Shown in pieces: positions 22,498 through 35,594 of a DNA stretch of 64,000 nucleotides (position 1 is the stretch's first letter; every line of letters begins with the position of its first letter). Both the position numbers and the translations under genes were made by a program. The stretch comes from Cephalopachus bancanus (taxonomy: Eukaryota > Chordata > Mammalia > Primates > Tarsiidae). The notes under the pieces were generated by a model that did not search any database, was not told the DNA's origin, and saw only the letters and a list, made by a program, of their open reading frames with translations. The DNA lies in the NCBI GenBank assembly GCA_027257055.1, contig JAPVLO010001717.1, positions 1 through 64,000 on the forward strand, given 5' to 3'.

Positions 22498-24676
22498 CCA
22501 GGAAGTCCCCCCCTCACCACCAGTTTAACACAGGCTCTCCGTGCTTCTTCAGAAATGAAAACAGCACAGCATTGGTAGTCCTTATTAGGTTTCGATGCCA
22601 TAGGGCAACACAATTTAGAATTCTCCCCATAAACAAATAATGCTCTCCTGCTCGTCACTGGGGAGCACTTATATCACTCATTGGGGCACTATGTATCGCA
22701 GAGTTCTATCCGTGAAACACGGACGTTTCACTCTCGTAAGCAAAGGCCCTCTACGGGAAGGAACACAAATCAAGGGAAAAGAGTGAGAATGAGGTATTAC
22801 AGCAGGCAGCAATGAAGAATACTAGTCATAGCAATGAGATAACACTGCGGCACACATTTGGCACACACTTCACCAAGGAAGATCCTATTCACTACAGGCC
22901 TAGAAGAGGCTATTCCCAACAGCAATCCACAGTGCAATTGTTTTCCCAGGACAGGAAAAGGTATAAAGAAACAATAATACAGAATTCTCCCGGGGCACAC
23001 ATAACGCTTTCCCACCAGTAACTGTGAATGTCTGAGATCACGCATTGTGGCCCAGTGGAGTTGAGCTTTCCTGAATGTGAAAGGCTGACGAGACGCACAG
23101 CCAAAGCAGTCACCATGGAGAGGGGAATATACATGAATGGGAACAAGTGACAATCAGGAACTAACCATGCACCAATGCCTTAGAGTACTCAATGCCAGTA
23201 AAGGACAGGGCAGCACACTTTTCACACAGCATTTTCCAAGGGAGATTCGCATTCAAAACAAGCACAAGGAAGGCAGACAACTCTTTTTCGTCAATGCGAT
23301 TGGCGGAGCAATTGTGTTTCTTACAACACAAAAATTTGAAAAGGAGAAAGATTTCAGAATGCACACAGTGAATTCACCAAGTCATGAATTCGTACTCTAC
23401 TGTGGAGTTTCCATGGCCCACCGGGTGGCACCACTGAGCGCACTTTCCCATAGGTGACCGATTAAAGTCTTCCTAGGTCAAACAGAAGAACTCTGCAGAG
23501 CATAACTGAAAATGAGAAGACGACTGTGAGACTCATGTATTGGAGCATGCAGAAAGTTAGAATAACATTGATATCCCTGAAAGAGTGCAGCACACAGTTG
23601 AAGACCCGTCTCCCAAGAAAGATGCACCCTCACAACAAGCCTAACACAGGCCGTCTGCGCTTATTCAGCAAGGCAAACGGGAGAATGACTGCATTTCCCC
23701 GCATAGGGAAACGGCAACGGGAAAAACTTCATAGTATTCAAAACGAAAGCAAGTACTGCTTTTCTACAAGTGAGTGTGTAGCACTCATTTTACTCAGTGT
23801 GTGGCACAATTTACATGCTCATTCCAAAATGTGAAGTATTGACATATGGCTCTGCTATGATAAATCAAGCTGTACCTTGAGAATCATTTATTACACCATA
23901 CACCAAGCAAGAAGAAAACTACCAGCAAATACAAACCAACGCAGTAGACCTTTGCCATGGCGTTTCCCAAGCTGATACACACTCATAACGAGGGAGCGAA
24001 GCCTGTCAGCTCTTACTCATACATGCCAACGGAGGAGCAACTGCTTTGGATGGAAGAGGAACAGGTAAAATCAAAAACATTGTAGAATTCAATAGGTGAA
24101 CCAATAATGCTTTCCCAAAAGTAACAGTGAATCGGTCATTTCACTCAGGGTGGCACCATCGTGTTGGCATTCATATACAGGAAACATTTCATACAGCTCT
24201 GCTAGGCATATGCACTCAGTGTAGTATGATGTACGTTGAAGAGAAACAGGGAGAATCAGGTATCACACCAAAGACACAGCCAGTATAAACGTTGTTGCCC
24301 CATTCAGTGACGTGCAGTTTTGAGGAATGCCTCCCATGGAAGACTCTTATTTTCCGGAAACAAAACAGAGGCTCTCGGGCCCTTTTTGGCAAATGAACCC
24401 GCAGAGCCATTGTATTCGCCATTAGATGCCCGTGTAAACACAGGAAACTTTTCAGCATTCACCGGTGAATGAAGCCTGCTTGTTCTCCAATGGCTGTGGA
24501 GACCTGGTTCCAGTCAGGGGTGCACGTGAAGTTGCACTCTGCTCACCAAACGGTCCCTGACTACTACAGGGATACACAGGGACGCTCTGAGAATCAGGGA
24601 TGAGAGCATGCACAAAGCCAGCTTAATACAGACTGCCAATGAATAGCAGTGCAGCGCACGCTTGGATAGCCTGTCC
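22498..24676 (+). repeat. Unit 12, type Z (2179 bp)
   Basis: Z markers are near 22573-22612. Small private changes: ccccccctc (22507), agatcctattc (22881, one base lost), gagaggggaatat (23117), and gagcgcac instead of gagctgcac near 23437. Confidence 0.89.
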
Positions 24677-26852
24677 CCAGGAAGTCCCACCGTCACCACC
24701 AGTTTCACACAGGCTCTCCGTGCTTCTTCAGCAATGAAAACGGCACAGCATTTGTAGTCCTTACTAGGTTTCGTTGCCATAGGGAAAAACAATTTAGAAT
24801 TCTCCCCCTAAACAAATAATGCTCTCCTGCTCGTCACTGGGGAGCACTTATATCACTCATTGGGGCACTTTGTATCGCAGAGTTCTATCCGTGAAACACG
24901 CACGTTTCACTCTCGTAAGCAAAGGCCCTCTAAGGGAAGGATCACAAATCAAGGGGAAAAAGTGAGAATGAGGTATTACAGCAGGCAGCAATGAAGAATA
25001 CTAGTCATAGCAATGAGATAACACTGCGGCACACATTTGGCACACACTTCACCAAGGAAGATGCCTATTCACTGCAGGCCTAGGAGAGGCTATTCCCAAC
25101 AGCAATCCACAGTGCAATTGTTTTCCCAGGACAGGAAAAGCTATAAAGAAAGTATAACAAAGAATTCTCCCGGGCACACACAACGCTTTCCCACCAGTAA
25201 CTGTGAATGTCTGAGATCACGCATTGTGGCTCAGTGGAGTTGAGCTTTCCTGAATGTGAAAGGCTGACGAGACGCACAGCCAAAGCAGTCGCCATGGAGA
25301 TCGTAATATACATGACTGGGAACAAGTGACAATCAGGAACTACACCATGCACCAATGCCTTAGAGGACTCACGGCCCGTAAATGACAGGGCAGCACACTT
25401 TTTTCAAAGCATTTTCCAAGGGAGATTCGCATTCAAAACAAGCACAAGGAAGGCAGACAGCTCTTTTTCGTCAATGCGATTGGCGGATCAATTGTGTTTC
25501 CTACAACACAAAAATTTTAAAAGGAGAAAGATTTCAGAATGCACCCAGTAAATTCACCGAGTCATGCATTCTTACTCTACTGTGGAGTTCCCCTGGCCCA
25601 CCGGTGGCACCACTGAGCTGCACTTTCCCATACGTGACCGATTAAAGTCTTCCTAGGTCAAACAGAAGAACTCTGCAGAGCATAACTGAAAATGAGAAGA
25701 CGACTGTGAGACTCATGTATTGGAGCATGCACCAAGTTAGAATAACATTGATAACCGTGAAAGAGTGCAGCACACAGTTCAAGACCCGTCTCCCAAGAAA
25801 GATGCACCCTCACAACAAGCCTAACACAGGCCGTCTGCGCTTATTCAGCAAGGAAAAGGGAGAATGACTGCATTTCGCAGCATAGGGAAACGGCAACGGG
25901 AAAAACTTCAAGTATTCAAAACGAAAGCAAGTACTGCTTTTCTACAAGTGAGTGTGTAGCACTCATTTTTCTCAATGTGTGGCACAATTTACATGCTCAT
26001 TCCAAAATGTGAAGTATTGCATATCGCTCTGCTATGATAAATCAAGCTGTACCTTGAGAATCATTTATTACACCGTACACCCAGCAAGAAGAAAACTACC
26101 AGCAAATAAAAACCAACGCAGTAGACCTTTGACATGGCGTTTCCCAAGCTGATACACACTCACAACGAGGGAGCGAGGCCTGTCAGCTCTTACTCATACT
26201 TGCCAACGGAGGAGCAACTGCTTTGGATGGAAGAGGAACAGGTAAAATCAAAAACATTGTAGAATTCAATAGGTGAACCAATAATGCTTACCCAAAAGTA
26301 ACAGTGAATCGGTCATTTCACTCAGGGAGGCACCATCATGTTGGCATTCTTATACAGGAAACATTTCATACAGCTCTGCTAGGCATATGCACTCAGTGTA
26401 GTATGATGTACGTTGAAGAGAAACGGAGAGAATCAGGTATCACACCAAAGACACAGCCAGTATAATCGTTGTTGCCCCATTCAGTGACGTGCAGTTTTGA
26501 GGAATGTCTCCCATGGAAGACTCTTATTTTCCGGAAACGAAACAGAGGCTCTCAGGCCTTTTTGGCAAATGAACCCGCAGAGCCATTGTATTCGGCATTA
26601 GATGCCCATTTAAACAGAGGAAACTTTTCAGCATTCCCGGTGAATGAAGCCTGCTTGGTCACCAATGGCTGTGGAGACCTGGTTCCAGTCAGGGCTGCAC
26701 GTGAAGTTGCAATCTGCTCACCAAACGGTCCCTGACTACTATAGTGTATACACAGGGACGCTCTGAATATCAGGGATGAGAGCGTGCACAAAGCCAGCTT
26801 AATACAGACTGCCAATGAATAGCAGTGCAGCGCACGCTTGGATAGCCTGTCC
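24677..26852 (+). repeat. Unit 13, type X (2176 bp)
   Basis: X unit with a handful of single-base losses in the first 1.2 kb (cgggcacac, ccggtggc, aaggaaaagggag), clean after about 26,050. The palindrome is broken at its 3' end, as in unit 1. Confidence 0.89.
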
Positions 26853-29044
26853 CCAGGAAGTCCCACCGTCACCACCAGTTTAACACAGGCTCTCCGTGCT
26901 TCTTCAGAAATGAAAACGTCACAGCATTGGTAGTCCTTAGTAGGTTTCGATGCCATAGGGAAAAACAATTTAGAATTCTCCCCATAAACAAATAATGCTC
27001 TCCTGCTCGTCACTGGGGAGCACATATATCACTCATTGGGGCACTTTGTATCGCGAGTTCTATCCGTGAAACACGAACGTTTCACTCTCGTAAGCAAAGG
27101 CCCTCTAAGGAAAGGAACACAAATCAAGGGGAAAGAGTGGGAATGAGGTATTACAGCAGGCAGCAAAGAAGAATACTAGTCATAGCAATGAGATAACACT
27201 GCAGCACACATTTGGCACACACTTCACCAAGGAAGATGCCTATTCACTACAGGCCTAGGAGAGGCTATTCCCACCAGCAATCCACAGTGCAATTGTTTTC
27301 CCAGGACAGGAAAAGCTATAAAGAAACAATAACAAAGAATTCTCCCGGGGCACACACAACGCTTTCCCACCAGTAACTGTGAATGTCTGAGATCACGCAT
27401 TGTGGCCCAGTGGAGTTGATCTTTCCTGAATGTGAAAGGCTGACGAGACGCACAGCCAAAGCAGTCACCATGGAGAGCGTAATATACATGAAGGAGAACA
27501 AGTGACAATCAGGAAGTACAGCATGCCCAATGCCTTAGAGGACTCAACGCCAGTAAATGACAGGGCAGCACACTTTTCACACAGCATTTTCCAAGGGAGA
27601 TTCGCATTCAAAACAAGCACGGAAGGCAGACAGCTCTTTTTCGTCAATGCGATTGGCGGAGCAATTGTGTTTCCTACAACACAAAAATTTGAAAAGGAGA
27701 AAGATTTCAGAATGCACCCAGTGAATTCACAAAGTCATGCATTCGTACTCTACTGTGGAGTTCCCATAGCCCACCAGGAGGCACCACTGAGCTGCACTTT
27801 CCCATACGTGACCGATTAAAGTCTTCCTAGGTCAAACAGAAGAACTCTGCAGAGCATAACTGAAAATGAGAAGACGACTGTGAGACTCATGTATTGGAGC
27901 ATGCACCAAGTTAGAATAACATTGATATCCCTGAAAGAGCGCAGCACACAGTTGAAGACCCGTGTGTCTCACTCAATACCCAAGAAAGATGCACCCTCAC
28001 AACAAGCCTAACACAGGCCATCTGCGCTTATTCAGCAAGGCAAAAGGGAGAATGACTGCATTTCGCAGCATAGGGAAACGGCAACGGGAGAAACTTCATA
28101 GTATTCAAAACGAAAGCAAGTACTGCTTTTCTACAAGTGAGTGTGTAGCACTCATTTTTCTCAATGTGTGGCACAATTTACATGCTCATTCCAAAAGGTG
28201 AAGTATTGACATATCGCTCTGCTATGATAAATCAAGCTGTACCTTGAGAATCATTTATTTCACCGTATACCCACCAAGAAGAAAACTACCAGCAAATGAA
28301 AACCAACGCAGTAGACCTTTGACATGGCGTTTCCCAAGCTGATACACACCCACAACGAGGGAGAGAAGCCTGTCAGCTCTTACTCATGAATGCCAATGGA
28401 GGAGCAACTGCTTTGGTTGGAAGAGGGACAGGTAAAATCCAAAACATTGTAGAATTCAATAGGTGAACCAATAATGCTTTCCCGAAAGTAACAGTGAATC
28501 GCTCATTTCACTCAGGGTGGCACCATCGTGTTGCGCATTCTTATACAGGAAACATTGCATACAGCTCTGCTAGGCATATGCACTCAGTGTAGTATGATGT
28601 ACGTTGAAGAGAAACAGGGAGAATCAGGTATCACACCAAAGACACAGCCAGTATAATCGTTGTTGCCCCATTCAGTGACGTGCAGTTTTGAGGAATGTCT
28701 CCCATGGAAGACTCTTATTTTCCGGAAACGAAACAGAGGCTCTCGGGCCTTGTTGTCAAATGAATCCGCAGAGCCATTGTATTCGGTATTTGATGCCCGT
28801 GTAAACAGAGGAAACTTTTCAGCATTCACCGGTGAATGAAGCCTGCTTGGTGACCAATGGCTGTGGAGATCTGGTTCCAGTGAGGGCAGCACGTGAGGTT
28901 GCACTCTGGTCACCCAACGCTCCCTGACTCCTATAGTGTATACACAGGGACGCTCTGAGAATCAGGGATGAGAGCGTGCACAAAGCCAGCTTAATACAGA
29001 CTGCCAATGAATAGCAGTGCAGCGCACGCTTGGATAGCCTGTCC
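26853..29044 (+). repeat. Unit 14, type Y (2192 bp)
   Basis: Y unit. The variable site reads gtgtctcactcaataccc (27963-27980). Y tail at about 28390-28935. The second half is clean. Confidence 0.9.
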
Positions 29045-31225
29045 CCAGGAAGTCCCCCCGTCACCACCAGTTTAACACAGGCTCTCCGTGCTTCTTCAGA
29101 AATGAAAACAGCACAGCATTGGTAGTCCTTATTAGGTTTCGATGCCATAGGGCAACACAATTTAGAATTCTCCCCATAAACAAATAATGCTCTCCTGCTC
29201 GTCACTGGGGAGCACTTATATCACTCATTGGGGCACTATGTATCGCAGAGTTCTATCCGTGAAACACGGACGTTTCACTCTCGTAAGCAAAGGCCCTCTA
29301 CGGGAAGGAACACAAATCAAGGGAAAAGAGTGAGAATGAGGTATTACAGCAGGCAGCAATGAAGAATACTAGTCATAGCAATGAGATAACACTGCGGCAC
29401 ACATTTGGCACACACTTCACCAAGGAAGATGCCTATTCACTACAGGCCTAGAAGAGGCTATTCCCAACAGCAATCCACAGTGCAATTGTTTTCCCAGGAC
29501 AGGAAAAGGTATAAAGAAACAATAATACAGAATTCTCCCGGGGCACACATAACGCTTTCCCACCAGTAACTGTGAATGTCTGAGATCACGCATTGTGGCC
29601 CAGTGGAGTTGAGCTTTCCTGAATGTGAAAGGCTGACGAGACGCACAGCCAAAGCAGTCACCATGGAGAGGGTAATATACATGAATGGGAACAAGTGACA
29701 ATCAGGAACTAACCATGCACCAATGCCTTAGAGTACTCAATGCCAGTAAAGGACAGGGCAGCACACTTTTCACACAGCATTTTCCAAGGGAGATTCGCAT
29801 TCAAAACAAGCACAAGGAAGGCAGACAACTCTTTTTCGTCAATGCGATTGGCGGAGCAATTGTGTTTCTTACAACACAAAAATTTGAAAAGGAGAAAGAT
29901 TTCAGAATGCACACAGTGAATTCACCAAGTCATGAATTCGTACTCTACTGTGGAGTTTCCATGGCCCACCGGGTGGCACCACTGAGCTGCACTTTCCCAT
30001 AGGTGACCGATTAAAGTCTTCCTAGGTCAAACAGAAGAACTCTGCAGAGCATAACTGAAAATGAGAAGACGACTGTGAGACTCATGTATTGGAGCATGCA
30101 GAAAGTTAGAATAACATTGATATCCCTGAAAGAGTGCAGCACACAGTTGAAGACCCGTCTCCCAAGAAAGATGCACCCTCACAACAAGCCTAACACAGGC
30201 CGTCTGCGCTTATTCAGCAAGGCAAACGGGAGAATGACTGCATTTCCCAGCATAGGGAAACGGCAACGGGAAAAACTTCATAGTATTCAAAACGAAAGCA
30301 AGTACTGCTTTTCTACAAGTGAGTGTGTAGCACTCATTTTACTCAGTGTGTGGCACAATTTACATGCTCATTCCAAAATGTGAAGTATTGACATATGGCT
30401 CTGCTATGATAAATCAAGCTGTACCTTGAGAATCATTTATTACACCATACACCAAGCAAGAAGAAAACTACCAGCAAATACAAACCAACGCAGTAGACCT
30501 TTGCCATGGCGTTTCCCAAGCTGATACACACTCATAACGAGGGAGCGAAGCCTGTCAGCTCTTACTCATACATGCCAACGGAGGAGCAACTGCTTTGGAT
30601 GGAAGAGGAACAGGTAAAATCAAAAACATTGTAGAATTCAATAGGTGAACCAATAATGCTTTCCCAAAAGTAACAGTGAATCGGTCATTTCACTCAGGGT
30701 GGCACCATCGTGTTGGCATTCATATACAGGAAACATTTCATACAGCTCTGCTAGGCATATGCACTCAGTGTAGTATGATGTACGTTGAAGAGAAACAGGG
30801 AGAATCAGGTATCACACCAAAGACACAGCCAGTATAAACGTTGTTGCCCCATTCAGTGACGTGCAGTTTTGAGGAATGCCTCCCATGGAAGACTCTTATT
30901 TTCCGGAAACAAAACAGAGGCTCTCGGGCCTTGTTGGCAAATGAACCCGCAGAGCCATTGTATTCGCCATTAGATGCCCGTGTAAACACAGGAAACTTTT
31001 CAGCATTCACCGGTGAATGAAGCCTGCTTGTTCTCCAATGGCTGTGGAGACCTGGTTCCAGTCAGGGCTGCACGTGAAGTTGCACTCTGCTCACCAAACG
31101 GTCCCTGACTACTACAGCGGATACACAGGGACGCTCTGAGAATCAGGGATGAGAGCATGCACAAAGCCAGCTTAATACAGACTGCCAATGAATAGCAGTG
31201 CAGCGCACGCTTGGATAGCCTGTCC
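29045..31225 (+). repeat. Unit 15, type Z (2181 bp)
   Basis: Clean Z unit, same length as units 3 and 9 and essentially the same sequence. Confidence 0.91.
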
Positions 31226-33406
31226 CCAGGAAGTCCCACCGTCACCACCAGTTTCACACAGGCTCTCCGTGCTTCTTCAGCAATGAAAACGGCACAGCAT
31301 TTGTAGTCCTTACTAGGTTTCGTTGCCATAGGGAAAAACAATTTAGAATTCTCCCCATAAACAAATAATGCTCTCCTGCTCGTCACTGGGGAGCACTTAT
31401 ATCACTCATTGGGGCACTTTGTATCGCAGAGTTCTATCCGTGAAACACGCACGTTTCACTCTCGTAAGCAAAGGCCCTCTAAGGGAAGGATCACAAATCA
31501 AGGGGAAAGAGTGAGAATGAGGTATTACAGCAGGCAGCAATGAAGAATACTAGTCATAGCAATGAGATAACACTGCGGCACACATTTGGCACACACTTCA
31601 CCAAGGAAGATGCCTATTCACTGCAGGCCTAGGAGAGGCTATTCCCAACAGCAATCCACAGTGCAATTGTTTTCCCAGGACAGGAAAAGCTATAAAGAAA
31701 GTATAACAAAGAATTCTCCCGGGGCACACACAACGCTTTCCCACCAGTAACTGTGAATGTCTGAGATCACGCATTGTGGCTCAGTGGAGTTGAGCTTTCC
31801 TGAATGTGAAAGGCTGACGAGACGCACAGCCAAAGCAGTCGCCATGGAGATCGTAATATACATGACTGGGAACAAGTGACAATCAGGAACTACACCATGC
31901 ACCAATGCCTTAGAGGACTCACGGCCAGTAAATGACAGGGCAGCACACTTTTTACAAAGCATTTTCCAAGGGAGATTCGCATTCAAAACAAGCACAAGGA
32001 AGGCAGACAGCTCTTTTTCGTCAATGCGATTGGCGGATCAATTGTGTTTCCTACAACACAAAAATTTGAAAAGGAGAAAGATTTCAGAATGCACCCAGTA
32101 AATTCACCGAGTCATGCATTCTTACTCTACTGTGGAGTTCCCATGGCCCACCGGGTGGCACCACTGAGCTGCACTTTCCCATACGTGACCGATTAAAGTC
32201 TTCCTAGGTCAAACAGAAGAACTCTGCAGAGCATAACTGAAAATGAGAAGACGACTGTGAGACTCATGTATTGGAGCATGCACCAAGTTAGAATAACATT
32301 GATAACCGTGAAAGAGTGCAGCACACAGTTCAAGACCCGTCTCCCAAGAAAGATGCACCCTCACAACAAGCCTAACACAGGCCGTCTGCGCTTATTCAGC
32401 AAGGTAAAAGGGAGAATGACTGCATTTCGCAGCATAGGGAAACGGCAACGGGAAAAACTTCACAGTATTCAAAACGAAAGCAAGTACTGCTTTTCTACAA
32501 GTGAGTGTGTAGCACTCATTTTTCTCAATGTGTGGCACAATTTACATGCTCATTCCAAAATGTGAAGTATTGGCATATCGCTCTGCTATGATAAATCAAG
32601 CTGTACCTTGAGAATCATTTATTACACCGTACACCCAGCAAGAAGAAAACTACCAGCAAATAAAAACCAACGCAGTAGACCTTTGACATGGCGTTTCCCA
32701 AGCTGATACACACTCACAACGAGGGAGCGAGGCCTGTCAGCTCTTACTCATACTTGCCAACGGAGGAGCAACTGCTTTGGATGGAAGAGGAACAGGTAAA
32801 ATCAAAAACATTGTAGAATTCAATAGGTGAACCAATAATGCTTACCCAAAAGTAACAGTGAATCGGTCATTTCACTCAGGGAGGCACCATCATGTTGGCA
32901 TTCTTATACAGGAAACATTTCATACAGCTCTGCTAGGCATATGCACTCAGTGTAGTATGATGTACGTTGAAGAGAAACGGAGAGAATCAGGTATCACACC
33001 AAAGACACAGCCAGTATAATCGTTGTTGCCCCATTCAGTGACGTGCAGTTTTGAGGAATGTCTCCCATGGAAGACTCTTATTTTCCGGAAACGAAACAGA
33101 GGCTCTCAGGCCTTTTGGCAAATGAACCCGCAGAGCCATTGTATTCGGCATTAGATGCCCATTTAAACAGAGGAAACTTTTCAGCATTCCCCGGTGAATG
33201 AAGCCTGCTTGGTCACCAATGGCTGTGGAGACCTGGTTCCAGTCAGGGCTGCACGTGAAGTTGCAATCTGCTCACCAAACGGTCCCTGACTACTATAGTG
33301 TATACACAGGGACGCTCTGAATATCAGGGATGAGAGCGTGCACAAAGCCAGCTTAATACAGACTGCCAATGAATAGCAGTGCAGCGCACGCTTGGATAGC
33401 CTGTCC
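31226..33406 (+). repeat. Unit 16, type X (2181 bp)
   Basis: Clean X unit. The frame 32257-32565 is the same as in units 7 and 10. Its 3' junction reads cattccccggtgaatg, so the palindrome has one mismatch. Confidence 0.9.
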
Positions 33407-35594
33407 CCAGGAAGTCCCACCGTCACCACCAGTTTAACACAGGCTCTCCGTGCTTCTTCAGAAATGAAAACGTCACAGCATTGGTAGTCCTTAGTAGGTT
33501 TCGATGCCATAGGGAAAAACAATTTAGAATTCTCCCCATAAACAAATAATGCTCTCCTGCTCGTCACTGGGGAGCACATATATCACTCATTGGGGCACTT
33601 TGTATCGCAGAGTTCTATCCGTGAAACACGAACGTTTCACTCTCGTAAGCAAAGGCCCTCTAAGGAAAGGAACACAAATCAAGGGGAAAGAGTGGAATGA
33701 GGTATTACAGCAGGCAGCAATGAAGAATACTAGTCATAGCAATGAGATAACACTGCAGCACACATTTGGCACACACTTCACCAAGGAAGATGCCTATTCA
33801 CTACAGGCCTAGGAGAGGCTATTCCCAACAGCAATCCACAGTGCAATTGTTTTCCCAGGACAGGAAAAGCTGTAAAGAAACAATAACAAAGAATTCTCCC
33901 GGGGCACACACAACGCTTTCCCACCAGTAACTGTGAATGTCTGAGATCACGCATTGTGGCCCAGTGGAGTTGAGCTTTCCTGAATGTGAAAGGCTGACGA
34001 GACGCACAGCCAAAGCAGTCACCATGGAGAGCGTAATATACATGAAGAGAACAAGTGACAATCAGGAAGTACAGCATGCCCAATGCCTTAGAGGACTCAA
34101 CGCCAGTAAATGACAGGGCAGCACACTTTTCACACAGCATTTTCCAAGGGAGATTCGCATTCAAAACAAGCACGAGGAAGGCAGACAGCTCTTTTTCGTC
34201 AATGCGATTGGCGGAGCAATTGTGTTTCCTACAACACAAAAATTTGAAAAGGAGAAAGATTTCAGAATGCACCCAGTGAATTCACAAAGTCATGCATTCG
34301 TACTCTACTGTGGAGTTCCCATAGCCCACCAGGAGGCACCACTGAGCTGCACTTTCCCATACGTGACCGATTAAAGTCTTCCTAGGTCAAACAGAAGAAC
34401 TCTGCAGAGCATAACTGAAAATGAGAAGACGACTGTGAGACTCATGTATTGGAGCATGCACCAAGTTAGAATAACATTGATATCCCTGAAAGAGCGCAGC
34501 ACACAGTTGAAGACCCGTGTCTTCACTCAATACCCAAGAAAGATGCACCCTCACAACAAGCCTAACACAGGCCATCTGCGCTTATTCAGCAAGGCAAAAG
34601 GGAGAATGACTGCATTTCGCAGCATAGGGAAACGGCAACGGGAGAAACTTCATAGTATTCAAAACGAAAGCAAGTACTGCTTTTCTACAAGTGAGTGTGT
34701 AGCACTCATTTTTCTCAATGTGTGGCACAATTTACATGCTCATTCCAAAAGGTGAAGTATTGACATATCGCTCTGCTATGATAAATCAAGCTGTACCTTG
34801 AGAATCATTTATTTCACCGTATACCCACCAAGAAGAAAACTACCAGCAAAAAAAAACAACGCAGTAGACCTTTGACATGGCGTTTCCCAAGCTGATACAC
34901 ACTCACAACGAGGGAGCGAAGCCTTCAGCTCTTACTCATACTTGCCAACGGAGGAGCAACTGCTTTGGATGGAAGAGGAACAGGTAAAATCAAAAACATT
35001 GTAGAATTCAATAGGTGAACCAATAATGCTTTCCCAAAAGTAACAGTGAATCGGTCATTTCACTCAGGGTGCACCATCGTGTTGGCATTCTTATACAGGA
35101 AACATTTCATACAGCTCTGCTAGGCATATGCACTCAGTGTAGTATGATGTACGTTGAAGAGAAACGGAGAGAATCAGGTATCACACCAAAGACACAGCCA
35201 GTATAATCGTTGTTGCCCCATTCAGTGACGTGCAGTTTTGAGGAATGTCTCCCATGGAAGACTCTTATTTTCCGGAAACGAAACAGAGGCTCTCGGGCCT
35301 TGTTGGCAAATGAACCCGCAGAGCCATTGTATTCGGCATTAGATGCCCATTTAAACACAGGAAACTTTTCAGCATTCCCCGGTGAATGAAGCCTGCTTGG
35401 TCACCAATGGCTGTGGAGACCTGGTTCCAGTCAGGGCTGCACGTGAAGTTGCAATCTGCTCACCAAACGGTCCCTGACTACTATAGTGTATACACAGGGA
35501 CGCTCTGAATATCAGGGATGAGAGCGTGCACAAAGCCAGCTTAATACAGACTGCCAATGAATAGCAGTGCAGCGCACGCTTGGATAGCCTGTCC
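33407..35594 (+). repeat. Unit 17, mosaic Y (5') and X-like (3') (2188 bp)
   Basis: The 5' part has Y markers (ccttagtagg, gtacagcatgcccaatg near 34068, long variable site 34519-34541). After an A-rich spot at 34849-34856 the sequence becomes X-like: cactcacaacgagggagcg instead of the Y form, ggatggaagagg, and the X-type tail gcaatctgctcaccaaacgg near 35452. A switch between two parental units by exchange or conversion is the simplest reading. Confidence 0.8.

Larger units (their letters stand above)
18131..24676 (+). repeat. Higher-order repeat copy H4 (X-Y-Z)
   Basis: A 6546 bp copy with the full X, Y, Z marker set. Compared with H3 and H5 it carries scattered private changes next to homopolymers, such as the runs near 20091, 20575, 21535, 21860 and 22508. 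These look more like base-call or consensus errors than substitutions. Confidence 0.87.
24677..31225 (+). repeat. Higher-order repeat copy H5 (X-Y-Z)
   Basis: A 6549 bp copy. X runs 24677-26852, Y 26853-29044 and Z 29045-31225. The first kilobase has a few small indels (gaaaaagtgag near 24956, cgggcacac near 25171). The Y and Z parts are very clean and closely match H3. Confidence 0.88.
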
